Assembly (NCBI GenBank): GCA_027039295.1
Contig: JALWEW010000136.1
Coordinates: 1-21,220, forward strand
DNA from: Acidilobaceae archaeon
GTDB lineage: Archaea; Thermoproteota; Thermoprotei_A; Sulfolobales; Acidilobaceae
Reading direction: 5' to 3'
DNA length: 21,220 bases
Shown here: in pieces, positions 1 to 7,426 of the stretch
Layout: every line of letters begins with the position of its first letter
Position numbering within the stretch: position 1 is the stretch's first letter
The notes under the pieces: generated by a model
Told to the model about the DNA's origin: nothing
What the model saw: the letters and a program-made list of their open reading frames with translations, nothing else
Database searches by the model: none
Position numbers and translations under genes: made by a program

Positions 1-1607
1 ACGGGGCCCGCCGTCATCATGGCGCTCGTCGCCAGGATGATGGAGGACTCCTTCTCACTGACGACCTCCTCTCTCTTGTAGGGGTCATGTATGTATATTG
101 TGTGCTCGTCGACGAAGGGGTTAACTCCCTCGTTGAATATCAGATTCCTCACTTGAGGGGCCAAAAGCTCTGGGTAAGCCGTGTATATAGCGGTCACATC
201 GTATATCATGCCGTCGACATACACGGGGATGTCTTTGGGTATGAGGCCCTGCTCCCTTGCCGTGTGTATGACATACATTATCTCCTGGGCTCTACCCACC
301 GCCATTGTGGGTATCAATATCTTCCCGCCCCGTTTATACACCCTGTTGATTACATCGATTAGCTGGGCCTCAGCCTCCTCTCGGGGCTGCTGCTCGGTGG
401 CACCGTAGGTGGACTCCATTATGACGGTCTCGACGCGCTGGAAGTTTGTGGAGGCCGGCTGCAGGAGTCTATGCGCCTTGGAGCCCCTAATCATGTAATA
501 CTTTATATCACCTGTGTATAAGATGTTGTGGAGGCCCTGGCCTATGTGGAGGTGGACCATGGCCGATCCGAGTATGTGACCAGCATTCACAAGCGTTAGC
601 TTGACGTCTGGTGATGCGTCAGTTACTACGCCGTAGTTGACGGTTATCACGTGTTGCAGGAAGAGGTCCACGTCCTGCTCTCTATAGGGGGGTTCTCTAC
701 CCTCTCTAAGAGCAACCTTAATGTAATCCCTAAGGATCAAGGAGGCTATGTCCCTGGTCGGGGGCGTCATGAACACAGGGCCCCTATAGCCGTACTTGTA
801 GAGTAGTGGTAGCATTCCTATGTGGTCGACGTGGGCGTGGGTTATTATCACGGCGTCGAGGTCCTCTATCCTGAACTCCGGCGCGTCGAAGTAGGGCATC
901 GCCTCCGTTCCTATGGTGTCGGGAGAGGCGCCTACGTCAAGTAGTATCTTTGATTCCCCGGTATCGAGTAGGATAGCGCTCCTCCCGACCTCGCCGAATG
1001 AGCCGAGGCCTGTGAGTCGTACTATCCTGATGCCCTTAATCCTGTCTCTAAAGAGCCTCTCACCTATGTTGCGCAGGGCCCTTCTACGCTCTGAGGCCAT
1101 CCTGACGGCGTACTCCATCACAGATACAAGCGAGGCCCCAGAGAGTGGTGGCGGGGGCCTTCTCTGGGCTACAAGCCTCCACCCCGTCTTGGCCAGTACG
1201 AGGTTCGCAAACCACTTACCCTTGCCCATCAGCTTGCCAGGCTTGTCAGCGATAACCCTGACCTCGCCTAGGACGTCGTCGAACAATATCTCGTCGGGCT
1301 TGACTCCGCTGTCCTCAGGGGCATTCTCAACTATGAACTTCACGGTCTCATTCTTGGACTTCCTAACGGAGGGATCGGTCCTCACAACTATCCTCTTCCT
1401 CAGCCTCCTGGCCAGCTCCTTTACCTTATCCTCGCCCTCCAGCAGGAATCTAGGGTTCTTGACGTAAACAGCTATCTCGGGCCCCTCGAACTCTATGGAT
1501 GCTATATCAGCGTCTTTGAGGTAAGAGTATATCTCGGATATCAGGGTTCTCCTATCTATACGCTCCTCCCGCCTGGATGCTGACGCTTCCCTTGACGGCA
1601 AACCCAA
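1..1607 (-). CDS. aCPSF1/FttA: KH-domain, metallo-beta-lactamase, beta-CASP ribonuclease (3' end outside window)
   Basis: Archaeal CPSF73-like nuclease that cleaves RNA and, in studied archaea, terminates transcription. I translated the minus strand by hand. N-terminal KH-type region (roughly residues 1-185, including a stretch reading SIEFEGPEIAVYVKNP), then the metallo-beta-lactamase core with the HAHVDH metal motif near 819-846, the GDIKYY and ESTYG motifs, and part of the beta-CASP region (PTMAVGRAQE). The frame is open to base 1, so the C-terminus is missing from the window. A TGA lies directly before TTG at 1607-1605, so the start must be that TTG or a second TTG at 1601-1599; no ATG or GTG is available near the N-terminus. 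It follows the proteasome beta gene by 57 bp on the same strand, an arrangement also found in Methanocaldococcus, so co-transcription is likely. Family assignment is very secure; the start is less so. Confidence 0.95.
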   Translation of the reverse strand, partial: MGLPSREASASRREERIDRRTLISEIYSYLKDADIASIEFEGPEIAVYVKNPRFLLEGEDKVKELARRLRKRIVVRTDPSVRKSKNETVKFIVENAPEDSGVKPDEILFDDVLGEVRVIADKPGKLMGKGKWFANLVLAKTGWRLVAQRRPPPPLSGASLVSVMEYAVRMASERRRALRNIGERLFRDRIKGIRIVRLTGLGSFGEVGRSAILLDTGESKILLDVGASPDTIGTEAMPYFDAPEFRIEDLDAVIITHAHVDHIGMLPLLYKYGYRGPVFMTPPTRDIASLILRDYIKVALREGREPPYREQDVDLFLQHVITVNYGVVTDASPDVKLTLVNAGHILGSAMVHLHIGQGLHNILYTGDIKYYMIRGSKAHRLLQPASTNFQRVETVIMESTYGATEQQPREEAEAQLIDVINRVYKRGGKILIPTMAVGRAQEIMYVIHTAREQGLIPKDIPVYVDGMIYDVTAIYTAYPELLAPQVRNLIFNEGVNPFVDEHTIYIHDPYKREEVVSEKESSIILATSAMMTAGP

Positions 1608-1664
1608 TCACCGCTAGAGCCTAGAAGCTTGAGCCCCTCGGAGGAGGGGGGCCCGAGGTCGGGG

Positions 1665-2318
1665 CTATGCTTTGAGGGGTATATTTCTTTCTTCGTAGCC
1701 CGTGGGGCCTATAACCGCCACGTCTATTCCGTCGCCCGAGGCCGAGTCCCTCGATATAGCGGCTCTCACGGCTTCAACAGCCAGCTTCACGCCCTCCTCA
1801 ATCGTGAGTTCGCCTCTGTATAGCGACTCGAGAACTCCGAGTGCTATAGGTGACCCCGAGCCTGTGGCGGCGTATTCGTCCTCCTCGGTAATGCTCCCGT
1901 AGGGGTCTAGCACGTAGAGTCTAGGTTTTGAGTCGACACCAGCGACTATCAGCTGTACTATGTAAGGGTACCACCGCGAGGAGAAGAGTATGTTTGAGAG
2001 GAGGGTTGCGAGGCCTAGTATGGGCATCCTCCTGTTGTTGACTATCTCATAGTAACGAGCGTTCTCGCGTAATGTATCAGCTAGGGCCTGCGCATCAGCC
2101 ACGAGGCCGGAAATAGTCATACCGGCATAGTCGGTTATCTTGAGTATCTTCTTGGCCCTCCTGCTAGCTATATAGTTACCGGCAGTCGCCCTCTTGTCGG
2201 CGGCTAGTATCACCGCGTTTTCTCGGGGTAGGATAAGGCCGACTGTTGTCGTGCCGTGGAACGCGGCCGCTAGAGGCTCCCTCCGCGTGTTCCATTGATC
2301 GGGTAGCGCGGGTAGCAT
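1665..2318 (-). CDS. psmB: 20S proteasome beta subunit, catalytic type
   Basis: Threonine protease subunit of the 20S proteasome core. The 217-residue product has a 22-residue propeptide ending in Gly22, followed by TTTVG, so cleavage would expose Thr23 as the N-terminal nucleophile. The supporting residues are present: Asp in AADKR (mature 19, equivalent to Asp17) and Lys in AKK (mature 35, equivalent to Lys33), plus ATGSGS and RDSASG near the C-terminus. ATG start is preceded closely by GAGGAG, and a TATA-like element lies about 40 bp upstream. It heads a two-gene unit with aCPSF1. A second, divergent beta gene sits at 9098-9709. In crenarchaea with two beta subunits this type is the active one; that role here rests on the intact Thr1. 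Confidence 0.96.
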   Translation of the reverse strand: MLPALPDQWNTRREPLAAAFHGTTTVGLILPRENAVILAADKRATAGNYIASRRAKKILKITDYAGMTISGLVADAQALADTLRENARYYEIVNNRRMPILGLATLLSNILFSSRWYPYIVQLIVAGVDSKPRLYVLDPYGSITEEDEYAATGSGSPIALGVLESLYRGELTIEEGVKLAVEAVRAAISRDSASGDGIDVAVIGPTGYEERNIPLKA

Positions 2319-2349
2319 CTCCTCGTCCCCGGAGGCATGGGCTCTTTAG

Positions 2350-2362
2350 TGGTTTTAATAGG
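2350..2362. promoter_or_regulatory. Shared TATA-like element between psmB and the G1PDH gene
   Basis: TTTTAATA at 2353-2360 reads TATTAAAA on the other strand. Read rightward it predicts transcription starting near 2383; read leftward near 2333, about 15 nt before the psmB ATG. The rightward prediction lies downstream of the in-frame GTG at 2377, which argues for the internal TTG start of the G1PDH gene. Identified by eye only. Confidence 0.5.
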
Positions 2363-2418
2363 CCTGCCCAGGTTGGGTGTATCACTGGCAATGGCAATTA
2401 CGGGGAAGGTGCAGTGCT

Positions 2419-3492
2419 TTGGGGAGCTCCATTCACATAATAGACTTGCCACGCAAGATCGTGATAGGCTACGACATACTAGGAGACACCGGATCCTACT
2501 TTAGGGAGGTCCTAGGGCTGCCCCATGAGGGCGCATACGAGGTTTACGTTGTCTCCGGCTCCACTGTTGCCAAGCGTTACTACTCCCTTGTGCGTGACAG
2601 CCTCTCAGAGTTAGGGTATGAAGTGAAACTAGCCATAGCTAGGGACTCCACGGTCTCAGAGGCGAAGCGCGTAATGGAGACCATATCGCGCTCGAGGGAA
2701 GTAGCAGCTGTTGTCGGGTTGGGGGGCGGAAAATCAATTGATATAGCTAAGTATGCAGCCAGTAAGCTCGGAGTCCCCTTCGTCAGCGTGCCCACGGTAG
2801 CATCTCACGACGGCATAACATCCCCTTTCGCTAGTCTGAAGGGGTTCGGGAAGCCTGTTTCGAAGCCTGCACGCGCGCCAGTTATGATAATAATCGATGT
2901 TAGTGTCATCAAGGAGGCCCCTCCACGCTATAATAGGGCCGGCTTCGGTGACATAATCGGTAAGTACACCGCCGTTAGGGACTGGAGGCTCGCTCATAGG
3001 CTGAAGGGCGAATACTATGGCGGCTACGCGGCGAGCCTGGCTCTAATGTCGGCTCGTCACGTGAGCAGACATGTAGACGAGATAGCTGCTGGCACAGATG
3101 AGGGTCTCAGAGTACTGCTTGAGGCACTGGTTAGCAGTGGGGTGGCCATGTGCATAGCCGGGAGCACGAGGCCAGCCAGCGGCTCGGAGCACCTCTTCGC
3201 CCACGCAGTGACAATGCTCGTCAGGGACCCCCCACTACACGGCGAGCTGGTAGGCCTCGGCACAATAATGATGTCGTACTTGCATGGCCTCAACTGGAGG
3301 AAGATAAAGTCTATGCTGGAGAGGCTGGGCCTGCCCACGACGGCCGCTGAGGCCGGGTTAGACGAGGATACGGTTGTGAGGGCCCTCGTGATGGCGGCAT
3401 CGATTAGGCCCGAGAGATATACTATTCTGGGCGAGCGCGGCCTCACGGAGGAGGCCGCGAGGAGGCTCGTTAGGGTTACCCGTATAATTTGA
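2419..3492 (+). CDS. egsA: NAD(P)-dependent sn-glycerol-1-phosphate dehydrogenase
   Basis: Reduces dihydroxyacetone phosphate to sn-glycerol-1-phosphate, the backbone of archaeal ether lipids. The product resembles G1PDH/AraM-type zinc dehydrogenases: N-terminal DLPRKIVIG strand, nucleotide-binding GLGGGKSIDIAKYAA (about residues 100-114), the zinc-ligand Asp in HDGITSP (about 131), and His ligands in SEHLFAHA and PPLHGE. I chose TTG at 2419 (357 residues) over GTG at 2377: family members begin close to the DLPRK strand, GAAGGTG at 2405-2411 is well spaced from the TTG, and the predicted transcription start is beyond 2377. The 14 codons between would add a Trp/Arg-rich tail not typical of the family. 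CDP-archaeol synthase, a later step of the same lipid pathway, is at 18037-18555. Confidence 0.94.
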   Translation: MGSSIHIIDLPRKIVIGYDILGDTGSYFREVLGLPHEGAYEVYVVSGSTVAKRYYSLVRDSLSELGYEVKLAIARDSTVSEAKRVMETISRSREVAAVVGLGGGKSIDIAKYAASKLGVPFVSVPTVASHDGITSPFASLKGFGKPVSKPARAPVMIIIDVSVIKEAPPRYNRAGFGDIIGKYTAVRDWRLAHRLKGEYYGGYAASLALMSARHVSRHVDEIAAGTDEGLRVLLEALVSSGVAMCIAGSTRPASGSEHLFAHAVTMLVRDPPLHGELVGLGTIMMSYLHGLNWRKIKSMLERLGLPTTAAEAGLDEDTVVRALVMAASIRPERYTILGERGLTEEAARRLVRVTRII

Positions 3493-3516
3493 TGGCGTGG
3501 CCGAAAAGTAGCGTCT

Positions 3517-4293
3517 CTAGTAACTACTAGCCTTGTCTGCTTCTTGGCTCGTGGGGTTTGCTTTCTCCATCTGTTGTTCTTCCGCCTCCTGCCCCCGCTT
3601 TTCCTCCTGTTTAACTTTGAATCTGAAAGTGTACACTATCTCGCTCGCCTCGGGTATGGCGTCTGCGAGGTCTCTTAGAAGGAGTGCAAGTTTTGCCTCC
3701 AGGTCTTTCTGCGCTAGTACCTCCGAGGGCATTTCTACGGTGAGCACGCCGTCATTGAAGCTTACGGCAACTGGTTTTACGTAAAGCCATCTCTCAACGA
3801 GGTACTTCGCCTTCTCTTGGACGTCCCTCAGCTCCTTCTCTACTTTAATCCACACCTTCAGCCTCTTGCCGGCCAAGGGGTGGTTGAAGTCTATATACGC
3901 AAACCTCTCTGTGACCCTGACGATTCTTCCCCTATTGCCGCCTACCTCTACCTCCTGGCCGACGACGGGTCTTATTCCAGAGCGGCGTAGCTGCTTTATT
4001 GGGACGCGTATAACCTTTCTCTCATCTCGGGATCCGTAGGCCTTCTCGGGTGGGGCGATGAACTCCTTCTCGTCGCCCTCCCTCATATCTTTAAGTGCTT
4101 CCTCGACAGCATCTATGAGCCTTGACTTCCCGATGACAACTAGCCTGGGCCCGAAGGGGCCCGCTGTATCTAGTCCGTGCTTCTTGGCCTCCTCTTCCTC
4201 CGTGGTGTCTACAAGAATCTCTCTACCATCATCGTCTATGGCGTAGATCTTATAACGTATCAGGGCGAGCCTAGCGGCTCCACTGTCACCCAC
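3517..4293 (-). CDS. FKBP-type peptidyl-prolyl cis-trans isomerase, long archaeal form
   Basis: Catalyses prolyl isomerisation and acts as a chaperone. The 258-residue product has an FKBP fold with an inserted IF (chaperone) domain. Visible parts are the N-terminal strand LIRYKIYAIDDDGREILVDT, the GPFGPRLVVIGKSRLIDAVEEALKDM stretch split between FKBP strands, PPEKAYG, and the signature FNHPLAGKRL (about residues 137-146). A roughly 100-residue C-terminal extension follows; it ends in a Glu/Gln/Lys-rich, probably disordered tail. GTG at 4293 starts 2 nt after the TAG of the Nip7-like gene, and AGGAGAGGTG just upstream can serve as the ribosome-binding site, so the two are probably translationally coupled. 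Role in this ribosome-biogenesis neighbourhood is inferred only from position. Confidence 0.92.
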   Translation of the reverse strand: MGDSGAARLALIRYKIYAIDDDGREILVDTTEEEEAKKHGLDTAGPFGPRLVVIGKSRLIDAVEEALKDMREGDEKEFIAPPEKAYGSRDERKVIRVPIKQLRRSGIRPVVGQEVEVGGNRGRIVRVTERFAYIDFNHPLAGKRLKVWIKVEKELRDVQEKAKYLVERWLYVKPVAVSFNDGVLTVEMPSEVLAQKDLEAKLALLLRDLADAIPEASEIVYTFRFKVKQEEKRGQEAEEQQMEKANPTSQEADKASSY

Positions 4294-4295
4294 GC

Positions 4296-4829
4296 CTAGC
4301 CACCTCTCCTGAGATACCAGCCGAGGTCGCGCAGAGGGTGGAGGTACTTATTGGTATTGTGGCTCATGAGGATTCCCCAGCCAAGACAGTCCCCCCGTCT
4401 CGAGATAACAGGCTTCAAACCTTTGCCTGCAGCCAATACGTGCTCTGGCCATACGTTCTTGCCATACGTGAATACGGCAGCCCCCCTATCGTCTAGTACA
4501 TGGCACTCTATGACGCCTGCACGGCAGAGCCTGCAGGCCCTGAGCGCTAGCGGTAGACTCGGTCGGAAGCTTAGCGATCTAGCATCTAGGGTACCAGCGT
4601 TGAAGCCTAGGGAGTATGGGGCGCGCGCAGTGAGCGCAGTCACTTGGAGCAGTGAAGGGTCGACCTCGAATACGTTATAGTACTTGCCCCCTCTGACTCT
4701 AAGGGCGTAGAGCCGATCTACGTCCAGTAGGCCTGGGCATCTCAGGCTCTCCAGGAATGCGATTATCACGGCCTTCTCTCGGGCGCTAAGTCGCTCTAGG
4801 CGGACTACGGCCTCTTCACCAGCTTGCAT
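4296..4829 (-). CDS. Nip7-like PUA-domain RNA-binding protein
   Basis: Probable archaeal counterpart of Nip7, a ribosome-biogenesis factor that binds RNA through a C-terminal PUA domain. The 177-residue product has an N-terminal alpha/beta domain and a PUA-like end with FTYGKNVWPEHV, LGWGIL and a short final segment, in the order expected for Nip7. Sequence is divergent, so the family call rests on this pattern and on context. I chose ATG at 4829 because GGAGGGG lies 8 nt before it and the reading upstream lies wholly within the Nop2 coding region. The gene overlaps the 3' end of the Nop2-family gene by 25 nt. In eukaryotes Nip7 physically contacts Nop2, so the overlap is functionally suggestive. 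Confidence is moderate for Nip7 itself and high for a PUA-type RNA-binding protein. Confidence 0.72.
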   Translation of the reverse strand: MQAGEEAVVRLERLSAREKAVIIAFLESLRCPGLLDVDRLYALRVRGGKYYNVFEVDPSLLQVTALTARAPYSLGFNAGTLDARSLSFRPSLPLALRACRLCRAGVIECHVLDDRGAAVFTYGKNVWPEHVLAAGKGLKPVISRRGDCLGWGILMSHNTNKYLHPLRDLGWYLRRGG

Positions 4830-5704
4830 ATGAAGAACCCCTCCGTTCCATGTATGTGTGGATATAGCCTCCCACATCTCCTAACGGATTTGTCGAATTT
4901 CACACCGAAGTACTCGTCCACTCCGGGGGAGTGGGGTATACTAAGGGGGACAACCTCTATGTTTGGGTGCCTCTCGAGTACATGCGAGATCACGGCTTCA
5001 CCCTCTTCGGGAGCAAGCGTGCAGGCCGAGTATACGATTACCCCACCATCCTTCACATAATTGACTGCAGCGCTTAGCATATCGGCTTGGAGCGCTGACA
5101 GAGAAAGGATGTCCTCCAGGCTCCTGCTACGCTTCCTAGTAGGGTCCTTCCTAATTATGCCCTCTCCCGATGACGGCGCGTCTAGGAGCACCTTATCCAC
5201 AGCTTCCCGCAGGCCGAGCCTTCTCGAGTCCCCCCTTATGAGTATATAGTTCCGGAATCCCATACGGTTAATGTTACTCCTGAGACTTCTCATGCGTTGC
5301 CGTGATATATCGACTGCTATAAGGAACGCCTGATCCCTTGAGAGCTGGAGTATTTGAGTCGCCTTGCCCCCGGGGGCAGCGGCCATATCAAGAATTACCT
5401 CCTGCTGCCTCGGCTCGATCTCGTATGCTACCATCATGCTAGCTGGGTCCTGGATATAGTAGAAGCCCTGGAGGTACTCAAGGGTTGCCCCGATGGAGAC
5501 GGGCTGCTTGGTTACAACTAACCCGTGAGGGGCTAGGTGAAGGGGCTCGAGTTCAAATCCCTTCGCCTCGAGGCGGTTCACTAATTCCCCGCAATCTATG
5601 ATATAATCATTGCATCTAATAGTCTCAGGAAGGGGTTCCTCATTAGCCTCCAATAGCTCCTTAGCTCCCTCAACGCCTAAGATTTCTATGTAGCGCTCCA
5701 CCAT
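4805..5704 (-). CDS. Nol1/Nop2/Sun-family RNA m5C methyltransferase
   Basis: SAM-dependent RNA cytosine-5 methyltransferase, target rRNA or tRNA. Motifs in order: N-terminal TIRCND region, QDPASM (79-90), SAM-binding DMAAAPGGK (106-114), the aspartate in AVDIS, motif IV DAPSSGEG (175-182) and motif VI YSACTL with Cys228. Cys228 matches the catalytic nucleophile. Motif IV normally reads DAPCSG; here the codon is TCA, so the helper cysteine is Ser178. ATG at 5704 is the first standard start, but the same frame continues upstream with a family-like peptide (LAERYGYLAY before the Met), so the real N-terminus is uncertain. The Nip7-like gene overlaps its 3' end, and the FKBP gene follows: one operon. 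A TATA-like element at 5757-5768 would start transcription near 5736. Confidence 0.93.
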   Translation of the reverse strand: MVERYIEILGVEGAKELLEANEEPLPETIRCNDYIIDCGELVNRLEAKGFELEPLHLAPHGLVVTKQPVSIGATLEYLQGFYYIQDPASMMVAYEIEPRQQEVILDMAAAPGGKATQILQLSRDQAFLIAVDISRQRMRSLRSNINRMGFRNYILIRGDSRRLGLREAVDKVLLDAPSSGEGIIRKDPTRKRSRSLEDILSLSALQADMLSAAVNYVKDGGVIVYSACTLAPEEGEAVISHVLERHPNIEVVPLSIPHSPGVDEYFGVKFDKSVRRCGRLYPHIHGTEGFFICKLVKRP

Positions 5705-5756
5705 ATATGCCAGGTAGCCGTATCTCTCCGCGAGCCTCCTAGCCTCCCTGCCGGGC

Positions 5757-5768
5757 CTTATTTTAAGA
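5757..5768. promoter_or_regulatory. Shared TATA-like element between the Nop2-family gene and nadM
   Basis: TTATTTTAAGAG on the plus strand and its complement form a divergent AT-rich core in an otherwise GC-rich gap. Rightward transcription would start near 5790, about 22 nt before the NMN adenylyltransferase GTG. Leftward transcription would start near 5736, about 30 nt before the ATG at 5704. Called by eye from spacing and composition. Confidence 0.5.
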
Positions 5769-5811
5769 GAGATAATGGAACCCCACCTCGCCCCCGGGGA
5801 GGTGCAGGGTA

Positions 5812-6348
5812 GTGGGGGGGTATAGGAGGCTCGTCGTCCCAGGGCGCTTCCAGCCTCTTCACAGAGGTCACCTGGCCACCGTGGAGTACGCCCTAAGCCT
5901 TTCCGAGGAGGTCATAGTCGTTATAGGCTCTGCCCAGGAGAGCTTCACAATCAAGAACCCACTAACGGCTGGTGAGAGGTTCGAGATGCTAGACCTTGCC
6001 TTCAGAGAGTTCCTAGGGCGCGACTATAGATCGAGAGTGCTGATAGTGCCAGTAATGGACATAGCAATGAATAAGGTCTGGGTCCAGTATCTCAGGATGA
6101 TGCTTCCCCCCTTCGAGGGCGTAGTCTCTGGGAACGAGTTAGTGCGACTGCTTTTCGAGGACATGGGACTCGCTGCTATAATGCCCAAATTCTATAATAG
6201 AGAGAAGTGTAGTGGGACCAGAATACGGGAGTTAATAATCAAGGGTTCCCCCGAGTGGAGGGAGTGCGTGCCGGATGTCGTGGTAGAGTACCTCTCGAGA
6301 ATAGGGTTCGAGGAGCGCCTAAGGAGGCTAGCAAGTGGGGAGGGCTAA
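5812..6348 (+). CDS. nadM: Nicotinamide-nucleotide adenylyltransferase, archaeal NadM type
   Basis: Transfers AMP from ATP to NMN, forming NAD+. The 178-residue length and the motifs match the archaeal NMNAT family: PGRFQPLHRGH near the N-terminus (nucleotidyl-transfer HxGH at residues 17-20), the GSAQESFTIKNPLTAGER stretch, VSGNELV, and the C-terminal CSGTRIREL signature. GTG at 5812 is preceded by GGGGAGGTG with 7 nt spacing. The RNA cyclase gene starts immediately after the stop and its ribosome-binding site lies inside this gene, so they form an operon. No link between NAD synthesis and RNA 3'-end cyclisation is established; the pairing may simply be transcriptional. Confidence 0.95.
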   Translation: MGGYRRLVVPGRFQPLHRGHLATVEYALSLSEEVIVVIGSAQESFTIKNPLTAGERFEMLDLAFREFLGRDYRSRVLIVPVMDIAMNKVWVQYLRMMLPPFEGVVSGNELVRLLFEDMGLAAIMPKFYNREKCSGTRIRELIIKGSPEWRECVPDVVVEYLSRIGFEERLRRLASGEG

Positions 6349-6349
6349 T

Positions 6350-7426
6350 TTGAGGGGGCCTCTGAGGATAGACGGATCCATGGGAGAGGGTGGCGGCCAG
6401 ATCCTGAGGACAGCGCTGGCCGTCGCAGCGGTCCTAGGCGTTCCAGTTGAAGTGTTTAACATAAGGGCGAAGCGTAAAAGACCGGGTCTGAGGCCGCAGC
6501 ATCTAACTGCGGTAAAAGCCCTAGCGGCCCTCACCAATGGTAGGGTCCACGGTGCTTACATGGGTAGCACGACACTATACTTTGAGCCACATAGGATTAA
6601 GGGTGGTAGCTATGAATTCGATGTGGGAACCGCCGGGAGCGTCTCGCTTGTCCTGCAGGCTCTGCTTCCAGTCATGGCGTTTGCAGATGGCCCAGTCACA
6701 GTGAAGCTTAGAGGTGGAACCGACGTGCCTATGGCTCCTACTATAGACTATGTGAGAAACGTGCTCCTCTGGCATCTCGGCCAGCTGGGCTATGATGTGG
6801 AGGTAATCTTGCATAGGAGGGGTCACTATCCTCGGGGCGGCGGTTTAGTTGAGGTTAGCGTCGAGGATCCGCCTGGGGGCTTCAGGGCCAGGGACTACCT
6901 AGAGCGGGGCCAGCTAAGGGAGGTGAGGGGGATATCCCATGCAGTCAGGCTTCCGAGGCATGTTGCCGAGCGCCAGGCCAGGGCGGCAAGGGCCCTAGTA
7001 GAGGAGAGGCTCGGGGTTAAAGCGGAGATAGAGGTGGAGTGGTACGAGCCTCCGAGAGACCCGCACTTAGGCCCAGGTAGCGGTGTAGCCCTCTGGGCGT
7101 CCTTCGAGTACACCGTTATGGGCGCAGACTCGCTGGGGGCTAGGGGTAAGAGAGCTGAGCTAGTGGGCAGGGAAGCCGCCTCCAAGCTTATCGAAGATAT
7201 AGCGACGGGAGCCGCCCTGGATAGGCACATGTCCGACATGATAATAGTCTACTTGGCCCTCTCGGATAAGCCCTCCAGGATATGGGGTGCTAACCTTACC
7301 CTCCACGCGCTAACTGTCCTACAACTACTCGACATCATGATTCCCGGTTACTCCTATGTCATAGAGGAGGGCTCCGAGGGCAGGCCCTTCAGAGCACTGA
7401 TTAGGCCGCGAGCCATCCCTCCCTAG
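6350..7426 (+). CDS. rtcA: RNA 3'-terminal phosphate cyclase
   Basis: Converts RNA 3'-phosphates to 2',3'-cyclic phosphates using ATP through a covalent histidine-AMP intermediate. Signature GEGGGQILRT sits at the N-terminus, RGGTDVPMAPTIDY in the centre, and RHMSD near residue 293 carries the candidate nucleophilic histidine. Length (358 residues) is normal. I chose TTG at 6350: GGGGAGG at 6337-6343 is well spaced and the family begins right at LRIDGS. GTG at 6335 would add five residues and overlap the upstream gene by 14 nt and is the alternative. The 3' end overlaps the convergent Nog1-like gene by 26 nt, so the two C-terminal coding regions are antisense to each other. Confidence 0.95.
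   Translation: MRGPLRIDGSMGEGGGQILRTALAVAAVLGVPVEVFNIRAKRKRPGLRPQHLTAVKALAALTNGRVHGAYMGSTTLYFEPHRIKGGSYEFDVGTAGSVSLVLQALLPVMAFADGPVTVKLRGGTDVPMAPTIDYVRNVLLWHLGQLGYDVEVILHRRGHYPRGGGLVEVSVEDPPGGFRARDYLERGQLREVRGISHAVRLPRHVAERQARAARALVEERLGVKAEIEVEWYEPPRDPHLGPGSGVALWASFEYTVMGADSLGARGKRAELVGREAASKLIEDIATGAALDRHMSDMIIVYLALSDKPSRIWGANLTLHALTVLQLLDIMIPGYSYVIEEGSEGRPFRALIRPRAIPP

Noticed and set aside
913..1467. A 184-codon plus-strand open frame antisense to aCPSF1
   Set aside because: Its Ser/Leu/Pro-rich product is the typical mirror of a GC-rich coding region, and the minus strand encodes conserved aCPSF1 motifs throughout.
2377..2418. GTG start 14 codons upstream for G1PDH
   Set aside because: It lies before the predicted transcription start and adds a Trp/Arg-rich tail; TTG at 2419 has a well-spaced ribosome-binding site.
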